Counted from the first letter of the stretch, positions 25,161 through 34,953 are shown. The stretch: DNA of 64,000 bases from Mongoliibacter ruber (GCF_003003005.1 NZ_PVTR01000016.1:1-64000); one strand, 5' to 3'. Numbers and translations are program-made. Notes: a model not told the origin generated them from the letters alone.

Positions 25161-25539
25161 TGTATTAAGACACCTTCCTGAATTGGAAGGAATGGAATTG
25201 GGATATATCCAAGGTATCCTAAAGAATATGGATGACGAGCAAGCAAGCCTTTTTGCCCAGGTTTACAGAGCAAGAAGAAAAGACAATCAGATGATTTTGA
25301 TTCTTTGTCTTTTGGGATTCTTCGGATTCGCAGGATTGCATCGCTTTATCCTTGGACAGATAGGGCTGGGAATTCTTTACCTATTGACCGTCGGTTTATG
25401 CTTTATTGGTACTATTGTCGATTTGGTCAACTACAAAAGTCTGGCCTATGAATACAATATCAAAGTAGCTCATGAGACCTTGTCTATGATGTCTAATGGA
25501 GGTCCTTTGTCAACACCAAATACCCAAGGAAATGACTAA
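25153..25539 (+). CDS. TM2-domain membrane protein
   Basis: 128 aa. The TM2 domain is clear: RRKDNQMILILCLLGFFGFAGLHRFILG, then two hydrophobic helices with a short loop (GLGILYLLTVGLCFIGTIVDLVN). TM2 proteins are small inner-membrane proteins of unknown function, often near DUF2752 genes in Bacteroidetes. It overlaps both neighbours by 8 bp, so the three genes DUF2752-TM2-DUF4097 are coupled. Confidence 0.85.
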   Translation: MANVLRHLPELEGMELGYIQGILKNMDDEQASLFAQVYRARRKDNQMILILCLLGFFGFAGLHRFILGQIGLGILYLLTVGLCFIGTIVDLVNYKSLAYEYNIKVAHETLSMMSNGGPLSTPNTQGND

Positions 25540-26479
25540 AAATTTATGGATACAGGCAGTGGTATTGACTTGTAGTCTCTTGGCTACTGCCTGCTATTTT
25601 CCAGAAAATACAGAAACCAAGGAATACGAAGAGACCTTTTCCGGTGTCAAGGAAATAGAAGTTGAGGGTAGATTTTTGGAAGTCTCCTATGAGGGTAGGG
25701 CCGGGGAACAAAATGTGTTTCTAAGTGCCTTGTTGGAAGTACCTGAAGACAAGGGTTTTGAAGTGAAGTACCGTCAATCAGGTTCGAAATTGAAAATAGA
25801 ACTTGTGGGTGATACAGAGATTGTGGGTTGGAACTTTGGTTCCAAAATGGACGGATTTATTACGCTGATAGGCCCTGAAGAAATGAAGTTGGACTTGAAA
25901 TGTAGTTCGGGATCAGTGGATGTGATGAATGTGAGCCACGAACAAGTCAACCTCAAGGCCAGTTCAGGAAGTATCAAAGTGATGGGCATAGAGGTAGACC
26001 GTGGAAACATTGCCGCATCCTCAGGTAGTATCAGGGGAGAAGGGCTTGCAGGTAATTTTGATTGTCAGGTAAGTTCTGGGAGTATCAGACTGAAAGATAT
26101 GCTTGGGGATTTGACGGCCAAGGCAAGCTCGGGAAGTATCAAACTTGAAGATATCCAAGGAAAAGTGGATGCCAAAGTTAGTTCTGGCAGCATCCGAATG
26201 AACAATGTGTCAGAGATGGGCGATATAAGCGCAAGCAGTGGGAGTATCCGGGCAGAGCAATCAGGTTTCGGCCCAGGCAGTTCATTTCAAGCCAATTCCG
26301 GAAATATCAAGATACAGACATCAAGTCAATTGGATGACTATAATTTTGAAATGAAATCAGGAAGTGGCAGCATTAAAGTTGGGAACCAATCAGGTTCCAA
26401 AAGTTTAAAAATCAATAACAATTCTGATCATACTGTAAAAGGAAAAGTAAGCAGTGGGTCTATCAGGATTACAGACTAA
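25532..26479 (+). CDS. Lipoprotein with DUF4097-like SSGSI beta-helix repeats
   Basis: 315 aa. The ATG at 25532 (MTKNLWIQ), overlapping the TM2 stop, is preferred to an upstream in-frame start at 25496. Signal peptide with lipobox LATAC (Cys22). The mature protein contains about ten copies of an (A/V)SSGSI(R/K) unit spaced roughly 20 residues apart, each ending in a short strand, the pattern of DUF4097-type right-handed beta-helices. Cys and Trp are scarce after the N-terminus. Likely exposed on the cell envelope; binding partner unknown. A terminator follows at 26505. Confidence 0.85.
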   Translation: MTKNLWIQAVVLTCSLLATACYFPENTETKEYEETFSGVKEIEVEGRFLEVSYEGRAGEQNVFLSALLEVPEDKGFEVKYRQSGSKLKIELVGDTEIVGWNFGSKMDGFITLIGPEEMKLDLKCSSGSVDVMNVSHEQVNLKASSGSIKVMGIEVDRGNIAASSGSIRGEGLAGNFDCQVSSGSIRLKDMLGDLTAKASSGSIKLEDIQGKVDAKVSSGSIRMNNVSEMGDISASSGSIRAEQSGFGPGSSFQANSGNIKIQTSSQLDDYNFEMKSGSGSIKVGNQSGSKSLKINNNSDHTVKGKVSSGSIRITD

Positions 26480-26504
26480 ATTTTACTAAACCAACTATAT
26501 AAAG

Positions 26505-26529
26505 AAGCCCCGATTTTGGGGCTTTTTTT
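26505..26529 (+). terminator. Intrinsic terminator
   Basis: AAGCCCC and GGGGCTT arms, GATTTT loop, then a T run, 26 bp after the DUF4097 gene. Confidence 0.9.
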
Positions 26530-26603
26530 ATGCCTATGAATTTAACTACAGATAACGCGGGTGATCACAGATAAATGGGATTAGTATTAGCAGATGAAAA
26601 CAA

Positions 26604-26640
26604 AAAACCAACCTCTAGAAGGAAGTTGGTTTTCCTATAT
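26604..26640. terminator. Second hairpin with AAAACCAAC/GTTGGTTTT arms
   Basis: A perfect 9-bp stem (26604-26612 with 26625-26633) flanked by A- and T-rich tails. It may end leftward transcription from the small gene at 26849. Just before it, 26544-26579 resembles the ACAGATAA...ACAGATAAA intergenic repeat and is related, inverted, to 44540-44583. Confidence 0.45.
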
Positions 26641-26647
26641 TTTTTTC

Positions 26648-26799
26648 ATGATTATCCGCAATCACGCCACTAGTCAATTAAACGAGGGTTTTTTGGCGAA
26701 GGGATACTAATAGATATTTGATACTTGTTGATATTGGTTCTAAATCACAGGTTAATTCTATTATTTAGATTCTACTGGTATGAAAACGGATATACATAA
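26648..26799 (+). repeat. Long inverted repeat, left copy (about 150 bp)
   Basis: This segment matches the reverse complement of 37614-37765 at about 90% identity by eye (roughly 14 differences). It begins ATGATTATCCGCAATCACGC and ends GGATATACATAA. Together with its partner it brackets the McrBC region. It encodes nothing recognisable. Confidence 0.85.
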
Positions 26800-26848
26800 T
26801 TTTTTTTAACAGGCGCTAATCAGGCAAATTTTTGCCATAAATGGGAAT

Positions 26849-27049
26849 TTAAGATTCCTTTTTTTCTTGCTTATCATCCTTTTTCTTTTTTTCCTTGATG
26901 TCTTCATAGTCCTCTTTTTCCGGAGGTCTAGCACCTTCAGAATTTCCTGGAGTGCTTCTATTTGTTCCCTTATCCACATCTTCATCCTTCTTTTTCCCAA
27001 AAGCGACGATTTGTAGGGTTCCCTTTGCGATATTCTTTGTACTGACCAT
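26849..27049 (-). CDS. Small highly charged hypothetical protein
   Basis: 66 aa, starting MVSTKNIAKGTLQIVAFGKK, then a low-complexity run rich in Lys, Asp and Glu (KEDYEDIKEKKKKDDKQEKKES). No domain is recognised. The length and the ATG/stop positions are reasonable, but with such composition a chance ORF is possible. It is isolated, 49 bp inside the left long repeat. Confidence 0.4.
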   Translation of the reverse strand: MVSTKNIAKGTLQIVAFGKKKDEDVDKGTNRSTPGNSEGARPPEKEDYEDIKEKKKKDDKQEKKES

Positions 27050-27233
27050 AATGAAACAATTTAAATTTGAATTGATTTTCGGTTATAGTAGGTCAAGAAT
27101 CATTCCTCATGGCTTGATGTACTAATTTGGGAAAATATGGGGGAGGTGATGTGCGGGCTTTGGTGCTGTTTTGGGTTTGGGATTTGTATTCCCAAAAGAA
27201 TATAAAAAGGAATTCAAACCGTTTTCTTAAGGC

Positions 27234-27254
27234 TTCGGAATTAGCAATTTCGAA
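27234..27254. repeat. Palindromic repeat, degenerate copy 1
   Basis: Reads TTCGGAATT-AGC-AATTTCGAA, a diverged copy of the palindrome at 28642 and 36843. All three sit in short AT-rich intergenic stretches of the accessory region and share flanking words such as TTCAAACC and AAGATAAATTTTC-like tails. Confidence 0.6.
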
Positions 27255-27348
27255 GAAGTTAAGTTTATTCTTACAAGGAAAACTTAATTTTTCTTTTTCG
27301 TAAGAGTATATAAGATCTTTTGAGTATTCAATTAAAAGCCAATCCTCT

Positions 27349-28128
27349 ATGAAGAAAATCCCGCTTTTTTTTTCGCTTTTAATGATGGGATGTACCACCT
27401 CTTATGTAGCCCAATTTCAGCATAATGAAGAATATCCAACTGAACAACATGAATTCCAAGATGCCGCTCCCAATCGATTGGAAGTATCCCATGCCTTCAA
27501 TAATTCAAATGGCAGTGTCAGCATCATTATGGAAAACAAAACCGATCAGCCAATTCTTATAGATATGACCAAATCCGCTTATACTGTCAACAGGGAAGCA
27601 TTTCCATTTGTTGATGGCAGAGCTTTTATTTTTGGAAGTATCAGGATGTTTGCACAAGGTACTGGAATTAATGCTGTTTTTGAGGGAGTAATAGAGCAAA
27701 CCCCGACGAACTTATTTCTTCCTCCCCAATCATTTATTGTGGGTTCCTATTTAAACATAAGACGGCAAATAATTGAAACTGCTGAAGATAAGTTGAGTAG
27801 TTCATGGGCAGTGTATCCAGTCTTTGATCAAAACATTGAGTCAAAGAATGCATTTTTTCAAGCAGCCAATTCGCCTTTACAAATCATTAGCCGTATCAGT
27901 TATTCCGAACTTGATCAAAGCAACCAAGCCACTGACACGGTAGTCCTTAGTCAACAATTATATTTATCTTCCTTTTCCCAGATCAGGGAAATCAATAGAA
28001 GAGAGTTGGAACAAAAAGTCTCCAACCGGGAGGATATGGCAAGTTACCGAAGATCAAAAGGCATGATTTGGTACTTGATTGTTCCGGCTGCTATGATACT
28101 AGGATTGGCAGCTGTGGTGGCGGAGTGA
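27349..28128 (+). CDS. Hypothetical lipoprotein with C-terminal membrane segment
   Basis: 259 aa. Signal peptide with lipobox MMGC (Cys15). Middle region of mixed beta structure without a recognised domain (EVSHAFNNSNGSVSIIMENKT, FPFVDGRAFIFGSIRMF). A charged segment (REINRRELEQKVSNREDMASYRRSKG) precedes a C-terminal helix (WYLIVPAAMILGLAAVVAE) that is either a second membrane anchor or a buried helix. ATG at 27349 after an AT-rich leader carrying a palindromic repeat. No homologue known to me; function unknown. Confidence 0.7.
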   Translation: MKKIPLFFSLLMMGCTTSYVAQFQHNEEYPTEQHEFQDAAPNRLEVSHAFNNSNGSVSIIMENKTDQPILIDMTKSAYTVNREAFPFVDGRAFIFGSIRMFAQGTGINAVFEGVIEQTPTNLFLPPQSFIVGSYLNIRRQIIETAEDKLSSSWAVYPVFDQNIESKNAFFQAANSPLQIISRISYSELDQSNQATDTVVLSQQLYLSSFSQIREINRRELEQKVSNREDMASYRRSKGMIWYLIVPAAMILGLAAVVAE

Positions 28129-28177
28129 TTGGTCAGGTTTCCAGTCTTCTAGGGGTGGAGGTGGAAAAGTTTAATTT

Positions 28178-28459
28178 CTAAATATCGACCTCTTCCATTC
28201 CAATTCCATTGAGATTCATCAAGCTATTGATCGTTTCATCCATATGCTTACACATGCTGATCATCTTTTGAATATTGGTGTCTTCAATGCCTTCGAAATG
28301 GGCATATTGGAATTCGATAATTTCCCCAATTTCAATTGTTTCATTTAAATCTTTGTAGTCATTGGACATGGCCAAAGTCACAATACAACCAAAAACTTTA
28401 ATCCTAGCTGACCATAACTCATTGATCGTTTCAATAATCTGTTCTCTATATGTGTTCAT
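28178..28459 (-). CDS. Small hypothetical protein (93 aa)
   Basis: Starts MNTYREQIIETINELWSARI and continues with a hydrophobic patch (KVFGCIVTLAMS) and an acidic helix (ETIEIGEIIEFQYAHFEG). Predominantly helical by composition, no signal peptide, and no domain recognised. Convergent with the lipoprotein gene 50 bp away. Codon usage looks coding rather than random. Function unknown. Confidence 0.6.
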   Translation of the reverse strand: MNTYREQIIETINELWSARIKVFGCIVTLAMSNDYKDLNETIEIGEIIEFQYAHFEGIEDTNIQKMISMCKHMDETINSLMNLNGIGMEEVDI

Positions 28460-28641
28460 AACTATGATTGATTATAATAAAATCCCAGTTCCAAAGCCCT
28501 CAAAGGGGTAATTTTATAGCCCACTTTTTTGCGTATTATCGCATGAAATTGGTTAAAATTGGATGAAGTTCAAAATACTTAATGTGGGGTTAAATGTCAG
28601 CTGATCTATGCTGTTTGAAATTGAATTCTTTTTTTTTAGGT

Positions 28642-28662
28642 TTCGAAATTGCAAATTTCGAA
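28642..28662. repeat. Palindromic repeat copy 2
   Basis: A 21-bp near-perfect palindrome with arms TTCGAAATT and AATTTCGAA around GCA, identical to 36843-36863. It lies in the 374-bp gap 28460-28833, which otherwise holds only AT-rich DNA, including a stretch near 28490-28530 resembling the 35029 repeat, and no gene. Confidence 0.75.
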
Positions 28663-28833
28663 GAGATGGATAGATACACTTTCTTTTAATTTAAAGCGCG
28701 TATTCTTCGCCTTTCACCATATTGTACCTTGCAAATCCCCTAATCCCTTAATATATTCCAAACCCAATCTTTTATCCGGCTTTTTAATTACTTGTAAATT
28801 CTTTGAGAGCTAAGCTGAAAAAAATGTACAATT

Positions 28834-30984
28834 ATGGATTACTTCGACTTAACCAATATTAATGACTTTAAATTTAATATTAATCAACCATATAGCTCAG
28901 AAAATAAAGGAACTATTTGGTTTAATGATACAAAAAGAAAAATCAACTATTTGATTGATCAATTTTCAGATAAGCTGAATATGGATCTCATAAAAAACTA
29001 CAATGAAGTTCCCAATAAAAGAAATGGACCAAAAAAAGGACTTACACTGAAACCATACGTTCTTGTTGGCTTTATTCCTGAAAAGCATAAAAACGTTGGA
29101 AAAGATATTTTTTTAAAAATTTCAATGTCAAATTTCGATAATGGTTTTCCAAATCTGAATATTGAGTGTGATTTAAATTTTTCAGACCCAAATAATAAAT
29201 ACAAAGCTTATCGTCAAAAAATCCTAGATGATACCCACTGGCGTATAAAAATAGATCAGAACTTCCCAAGAACTTGGGAAAATCTTATTGAAAAAATGGA
29301 ACCAATTATAGAAAATAGATTAAGCTACTTAAATGACTTTTTGACTAAAAACAAACCCCAACCTAAAATGAGCAAAGAACAGACCCCTCAAAATTTTTCA
29401 CTCAACCAAATACTCTATGGTCCTCCGGGAACAGGTAAGACCTACCACACCATCAATAAAGCCATCCAAATTGTTAATCCTGATTTTGATCTGAAAAAAG
29501 ACAGAGCTAAAATCAAAGAAGAATACGAACGCTTGGTAAAAAATGGACAGGTAGTCTTTACGACTTTTCACCAAAGTATCAGTTATGAGGATTTTATTGA
29601 AGGGATAAAGCCTACTACAATAAAAGAAAAAGAGGAAGACGAGGTATCCGAAAAGACTATTGATGAGCAGAAACCTATACAATATGAAATCCAAGATGGT
29701 ATTTTCAAAAGACTTTGTCAAAAGGCTAAAGGAGGAGCACTGATTGATTTGGACTTCGAGATACTCTGGAAAAAGTTTTATGATCATTTAATGTCCAAAT
29801 CGGATGAGGTGGTATTCAAGTCTGTGTCAAGTGAAATAAAGTTTGAAAAGGAAGATAGTACAGAGGAAGTATTGAATGTTAGGTTTAAACGAACCACTGA
29901 TGACCCTGACAAGGAGGGTAGAAGGTTATTTCATGCCCGAAAAAATGGAATCAAAAAAATATTTGACGAACGACTGGATGTTTCTGATCCAAATATCAAT
30001 ACCCGACAAGAAATTGAAAAAATTCTTTCTTCGGGTAGATCGACAATATACAATGCGGTTTATAAGTCCTTTTTTGATTTCAGCAAATTAGCGGAGAAAT
30101 TCAAATCAAAGAAAACGACGGGCAACTTCGTTTTGATCATTGACGAAATAAACAGAGGTAATGTATCTCAGATTTTCGGAGAACTGATAACCTTAATTGA
30201 AGAAGATAAGCGAATAGGTAAAGAAGAAGCATTGGAAGTGATCCTTCCTTACAGTAAAAAGCCATTTGGGGTGCCTGCAAACCTTTATATCATAGGCACC
30301 ATGAACACGGCTGATAGGAGTGTAGAAGCACTGGATGCTGCGTTAAGAAGGAGATTTACTTTTGAAGAGATGGCACCAAAGCCTGAGTTATTAACTCCAT
30401 TTGAAGTCCTTAGTAGGTTCTGGCTTATGAATGATGGTCTATATGGTCCTTCAAAAGCCTCTTACGATTCTTCTGAAAAGGATTTACGTCAACTGTTAGG
30501 TTTAGAAATAATAGCTGATAAAAAGTATCGTGATTATGGGGAACGTAAATTATCAGATGATTCAACTTTCCTACCAAAAAAAATGGAAAAGGTTCTTAGC
30601 AAAACTGTTTCATTTTCAGGGATTGACCTTTCGCAGCTTCTCAGTATAATCAATCAAAGAATTGAGAAACTTCTAGACAAAGATCATCAAATTGGACACA
30701 GCTATTTAATCAACGTTTACAGTCTAGATCAATTGAAGTCAGCGTTTCAAAATAAGATTATCCCCCTTCTTCAAGAATATTTCTTTGGGGATTATGGAAA
30801 GATAGGATTGATTTTAGGTGAGGAGTTTTTTGAGAAAATTGAAGAAAATGATGCTGTAAAATTCAAGAAATTCAATGACTATGAAGCCAATGACTTCTCT
30901 GATAGAAAAATCTACCGATTGAAGAATCTTTCTGATATGGAAGATGATGCTTTTAAAGCTGCCATTATTGAAATAGTGAACTGA
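28834..30984 (+). CDS. mcrB: McrB-like AAA+ GTPase of a modification-dependent restriction system
   Basis: 716 aa. Residues 1-180 form a lineage-specific N-terminal recognition domain, not recognised. The AAA+ motor follows: Walker A GPPGTGKT (196-203), a McrB-type Walker B VLIIDEINRGN (about 432-442) and the signature GTMNTADRS (near 490), then ALDAALRRRFTF with the arginine finger. McrB couples GTP hydrolysis to recognition of methylated DNA, and McrC supplies the nuclease. A long insert between the Walker motifs (~210-420) is typical. The stop is immediately followed by mcrC. Confidence 0.95.
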   Translation: MDYFDLTNINDFKFNINQPYSSENKGTIWFNDTKRKINYLIDQFSDKLNMDLIKNYNEVPNKRNGPKKGLTLKPYVLVGFIPEKHKNVGKDIFLKISMSNFDNGFPNLNIECDLNFSDPNNKYKAYRQKILDDTHWRIKIDQNFPRTWENLIEKMEPIIENRLSYLNDFLTKNKPQPKMSKEQTPQNFSLNQILYGPPGTGKTYHTINKAIQIVNPDFDLKKDRAKIKEEYERLVKNGQVVFTTFHQSISYEDFIEGIKPTTIKEKEEDEVSEKTIDEQKPIQYEIQDGIFKRLCQKAKGGALIDLDFEILWKKFYDHLMSKSDEVVFKSVSSEIKFEKEDSTEEVLNVRFKRTTDDPDKEGRRLFHARKNGIKKIFDERLDVSDPNINTRQEIEKILSSGRSTIYNAVYKSFFDFSKLAEKFKSKKTTGNFVLIIDEINRGNVSQIFGELITLIEEDKRIGKEEALEVILPYSKKPFGVPANLYIIGTMNTADRSVEALDAALRRRFTFEEMAPKPELLTPFEVLSRFWLMNDGLYGPSKASYDSSEKDLRQLLGLEIIADKKYRDYGERKLSDDSTFLPKKMEKVLSKTVSFSGIDLSQLLSIINQRIEKLLDKDHQIGHSYLINVYSLDQLKSAFQNKIIPLLQEYFFGDYGKIGLILGEEFFEKIEENDAVKFKKFNDYEANDFSDRKIYRLKNLSDMEDDAFKAAIIEIVN

Positions 30985-30985
30985 T

Positions 30986-32254
30986 TTGAACAGTCTGAGA
31001 AATCATATCACCGTTTTTGAACACCAGTCAATAAAGCTTGATCAAGAATTTCCCAATAATGGAAAATTCGATACAGATGTGCTTAAGTCTTGTCAGCGGT
31101 TTTATGGGGAAAAGGGTATTCCTTACTTTGACCTGATTCATAATGGAATTCGATTCAAGGAATTTGTAGGAGTTATTCAAGTAGGAAACACTTTGATTGA
31201 AGTTCTGCCGAAAGCTGACAAGAAAAAGCCCTCTTTGGGAGACGAATTCAAATGGCAGAGAATCCTTTTAGGCATGCTCAAAGCTGTTCATGGCTTTGAT
31301 GTTCAAACACCAAGTTCAAGTAGCCTCAATCTAAAATCCAATACCATTCTTGACCTGTATTTTGAGCTTTTTATCATTGAAGTTGAATATTTGCTTCATT
31401 CAGGTTTGATAAAGAAATACAGAAAAGTAAATGGAAATGTAAACGCTTTAAAAGGCAGTTTGCAGTTTGGGAAGCATATCCAATATAACCTGGTCCATCA
31501 GGAACGTTTCTTTGTCAAGCATACCGTTTATGATGTGTCGCATACTCTGCATTACATACTGTATAAAACACTCCATCTGCTCAAGCTGCTCAATACCAAT
31601 TCAAGGCTGCATAGTAGAATAGGAGCGTTGTTACTCCATTTTCCAGAAATGCCAGATATAAAGATTTCAGAAGCTACTTTTGAAAAAATTATTCTGGACA
31701 GGAAAACACAGCGCTACCAAAAGGCAATGCAGATTTCCAGACTTCTACTTTTACATTACCATCCTGACCTCAGTAAAGGAAGAAATCATGTTCTCGCATT
31801 GATGTTTGATATGAATGAACTTTGGGAACAGTTCGTTGCAGTTAGTCTGAGAAAGCAAAAAGGCTTTAAAGTACATACCCAAAGAAGAAAATATTTCTGG
31901 AGTCCATCAAAAGGCCCGAGAAGAACTATCAGACCGGATATCTTAATTGAAGCTAATGACGGCAATTACGTTTTAGACACCAAATGGAAGCTACTTACAG
32001 ACAATCGACCTTCCGTAGAAGATATCCGACAGATGTATGCATATCATCATTATTTTGAAGCTGAGAAAGTAGCCTTGGTTTATCCGGGAGAACTGGAAGA
32101 TATCTCAGGGAAATATGTAGAAATTAATCAATCTAAGGATTCTTCAATAGAATGTTCTTTGATTTTTTTGCCTGTTGGTGAGGATGTGAAGAAGTGGCAG
32201 GAGGGGATTATTGATAGGATAGGGGAGTGGGTAGGAACTCCCCAATTATCCTAA
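30986..32254 (+). CDS. mcrC: McrC-family nuclease subunit
   Basis: 422 aa. It starts at a TTG: the frame is opened only just upstream by a stop at 30977-30979, and no ATG lies in the first ~80 codons, so TTG (1 bp past the mcrB stop, translationally coupled) is the only plausible start. The C-terminal PD-(D/E)xK nuclease core is seen as RPDILIEAND then YVLDTKWKL (about 316-336), preceded by VHTQRRKYFWSP. It works with McrB to cleave modified DNA. The pair looks intact and functional. Confidence 0.93.
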   Translation: MNSLRNHITVFEHQSIKLDQEFPNNGKFDTDVLKSCQRFYGEKGIPYFDLIHNGIRFKEFVGVIQVGNTLIEVLPKADKKKPSLGDEFKWQRILLGMLKAVHGFDVQTPSSSSLNLKSNTILDLYFELFIIEVEYLLHSGLIKKYRKVNGNVNALKGSLQFGKHIQYNLVHQERFFVKHTVYDVSHTLHYILYKTLHLLKLLNTNSRLHSRIGALLLHFPEMPDIKISEATFEKIILDRKTQRYQKAMQISRLLLLHYHPDLSKGRNHVLALMFDMNELWEQFVAVSLRKQKGFKVHTQRRKYFWSPSKGPRRTIRPDILIEANDGNYVLDTKWKLLTDNRPSVEDIRQMYAYHHYFEAEKVALVYPGELEDISGKYVEINQSKDSSIECSLIFLPVGEDVKKWQEGIIDRIGEWVGTPQLS

Positions 32255-32331
32255 AATTTAGGACGATTTTAAGTGCATCTTTTCAAAAATAATTCCAAAT
32301 TTAAATTCTTGCATCAGACTTTAGAATATTA

Positions 32332-34953
32332 TTACCTGGTTAAATAGAAGCTATATCCTAATTGGTATTGTGTAAAATTATTTGACCAATTTTTCCATTG
32401 ATGAAAAGATCTAAATCTGAAAAACAATCTCCCTGTAGTACTTGGTGTAATATTAAAATAAGCCAAAAGGGTTAATCTATGTAGTTTATTTTGTTGTTGA
32501 TGATTGAAAGTTTCATTTGTCTCAAAAATCCCGAATGTATCTGAGGTTTGTATAAAACCTCTTGAATCAGAAATCAACCAATTTGGAGAATAACTAAAAT
32601 CCAAGCCATACCTTTCATCCCCGTTGATTTTGTAACCAAACTCTGGCATAAATTGAAAGGTATTCGTAAATCCTTTCATTCCAAATTCATTTTTAGAAAC
32701 ACTATCGTTTAAAGTTAGAAGTGTTCTACCAAACCTGAAACCAGCATTTAAATAAAAACTTGATTTCGCATAAGGTAAATCTAAAAACCAAATATTGAAA
32801 TCTGCTCCGACACTTAGCATTTCAAATTGCCTGATATCTAAGGTTGATGCTAAAAGTGCTCTATTTTGAAATAAAATAGTATCTATCAAGATTTCATTGT
32901 TACTATTTATTAAGGTGTCCCTTTTATTTATTTGGAAAATTGTACCAGGTTCTGCTACTGTTAAATCTAAACTCCTTAGGTTTTGCTCAATTTTTGACCA
33001 AGTAAATTCAGGTTTAATATAGTTGAAAAAACCATAATTATTGTTTTTGTTTATCATCCACCTGAAAGGCCAATAAGTATCAGACTTTGTTCGTCTTTTG
33101 GTAAGAAGCGGAATAACTTTATCTACCTCTAATTGAATTAAGCCATTCGGCTTAGATGCATTAATCCCTGATAAATCAGAGAAAATCTTCGCTTCAAGAA
33201 TCTGGGTATTATTATCTTTATGAAAATCCCTTTCTTTAGTAGTCTCTGGGTTAATATCTTTTACAGCTTTATTTTTTGGGCTATAATCTTTTCTATTTAG
33301 TTCCAGTATTTCCTCAATATTTATCACCACATCTTTGAAGTCCAAAACATATTCTACTTTTTTATCTTGAATAGCAAATAACTCAACCTTTTTTAAATTT
33401 TCAAGATCAGTTTTGGAAGAAAAACCAAGAGGATAATTATTAGTGAATTTGACATGTTTCTGACTTGGCCTAATTAAACTATCATCAATAGTAAAATCAA
33501 ATTTTGGCTCAGTCATTATGACCATATTTTCTAAAAATCCATTATTAAACTCAAATTGAATATTGTTAATTTTGACATTAATTAGTCCAGCTTTAAAAAG
33601 TTCTTGTGCATAAATATTTTCAATTTTTCGAATAAATAATTTATTAGTTTTCAAACTATCTTCGTATTTCTTCACATAGTCCTCTTTTTCTCTTATTGAT
33701 TTTGAAACATCAAATATTTTAGAATTAATTTGTGAAAATTCATTTTCAAATCGAATTTTAATATTATTAGCATCTATCAGATTTGCAGATAGATTTGTTA
33801 TAGATTGCCTTTTATTATTAATTGTCTCATTTATTATTTGAATTTCATTTTCGTATATGTTCTCGGCATTGCCATTGATGGCATTAAGTTTATTAATTTC
33901 ATCTTCTAAGGTTTTATTTTCGGCAACTAAGCTTGACTGTATACTTATGATATTTAGATTAACTCTATTTAATTCTTCTGTTAAAGTTGTTACTCTATCA
34001 GTGAAACCTGTTTCCTGAATTTTATAAGTCGTAATTTCCTTGTTTGTCTCAGCAATTATATTTTCAAAATTTGAATCAGAGTTGTTTCTTATTTTTATTG
34101 CATCAGAAAACTTATCAAGTAAAAATCTTTTAGACTCTCTAAGGTAATTCTGAAATTCAGAGAGAGTATTTTTATTGAAATTAGGTTCAGTAATTGCCTT
34201 TTTTTGAAGAATATTTAATTCTTTAAATAAATCCTCCCCAAGTTTATTATAAAAAATTTGGTATTTATCCTTATCGCCTCTATTTAACTTAAGAATATCA
34301 TTGATTTCTGAAATGGTTAAATAATTTAACAAATTTTGTTTTTCATACTTTTCAATAGTATCGAAATTAAAAATATTTATAAAATTTTTGATTTCTTTTT
34401 TAAAAATAAAATACCTTTTATTATTCAATTTTTCGCTCGAAGCAGAATCTAAAAGTCCATTGTTTTCTAAAAAATTGATTAAATCCCTTCTTCTAACAAA
34501 CTCACTTGAACCATTAACCGATTTTCTTATTTCAGCTGTTTGTCCAAACTTCATTGTCATTGCAATTGGACCCTTTGCTGCTTCATTTACAGCCGGACGC
34601 ATAACTTGAAAAGCATAAAAATATTTCTGGCTTTCTTCACTAACTAATTTTTTAAAATGACTTTTATCATTAAATATGTCAATATCATTTAATGCTGCAA
34701 GTAGGTTTTGCTGGAAAACTATTTGATCATTGAAAATTAACTTAAAACTCTTTAAAGTTGATCCAGTATTTCTGTTATCTATTATTTCGTATAGATGCTG
34801 TTCATCCAAAATTGAATATTGAAGAGTATAATTAGCGTCTCCTGCTAAATTTATCCGTCCTATCAATTTTTTGTTTTCTGAATCTTGGCTTTGAGAAATT
34901 GATTGTGTGATTGCAAAAATCATTATCGAAATAAGCAAAGTAATTCTTTTCAT
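32332..34953 (-). CDS. Large exported coiled-coil protein with C-terminal beta-barrel-like domain
   Basis: 873 aa, unlike anything I recognise. Signal peptide MKRITLLISIMIFAITQSIS, then ~250 residues of mixed structure, a long coiled coil (about 295-435: ENIIAETNKEITTYKIQETG and following, rich in Glu, Lys, Asn and Leu), and a C-terminal ~200 residues of amphipathic strands (SFYLNAGFRFGRTLLTLND, LHRLTLLAYFNITPSTTGRL) ending YQLGYSFYLTR, consistent with an outer-membrane barrel. The gene is much richer in A/T and in Asn/Lys/Ile than its surroundings, suggesting transfer. Convergent with mcrC; possibly functionally linked to the membrane protein and membrane-anchored regulator upstream. Confidence 0.75.
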   Translation of the reverse strand: MKRITLLISIMIFAITQSISQSQDSENKKLIGRINLAGDANYTLQYSILDEQHLYEIIDNRNTGSTLKSFKLIFNDQIVFQQNLLAALNDIDIFNDKSHFKKLVSEESQKYFYAFQVMRPAVNEAAKGPIAMTMKFGQTAEIRKSVNGSSEFVRRRDLINFLENNGLLDSASSEKLNNKRYFIFKKEIKNFINIFNFDTIEKYEKQNLLNYLTISEINDILKLNRGDKDKYQIFYNKLGEDLFKELNILQKKAITEPNFNKNTLSEFQNYLRESKRFLLDKFSDAIKIRNNSDSNFENIIAETNKEITTYKIQETGFTDRVTTLTEELNRVNLNIISIQSSLVAENKTLEDEINKLNAINGNAENIYENEIQIINETINNKRQSITNLSANLIDANNIKIRFENEFSQINSKIFDVSKSIREKEDYVKKYEDSLKTNKLFIRKIENIYAQELFKAGLINVKINNIQFEFNNGFLENMVIMTEPKFDFTIDDSLIRPSQKHVKFTNNYPLGFSSKTDLENLKKVELFAIQDKKVEYVLDFKDVVINIEEILELNRKDYSPKNKAVKDINPETTKERDFHKDNNTQILEAKIFSDLSGINASKPNGLIQLEVDKVIPLLTKRRTKSDTYWPFRWMINKNNNYGFFNYIKPEFTWSKIEQNLRSLDLTVAEPGTIFQINKRDTLINSNNEILIDTILFQNRALLASTLDIRQFEMLSVGADFNIWFLDLPYAKSSFYLNAGFRFGRTLLTLNDSVSKNEFGMKGFTNTFQFMPEFGYKINGDERYGLDFSYSPNWLISDSRGFIQTSDTFGIFETNETFNHQQQNKLHRLTLLAYFNITPSTTGRLFFRFRSFHQWKNWSNNFTQYQLGYSFYLTR

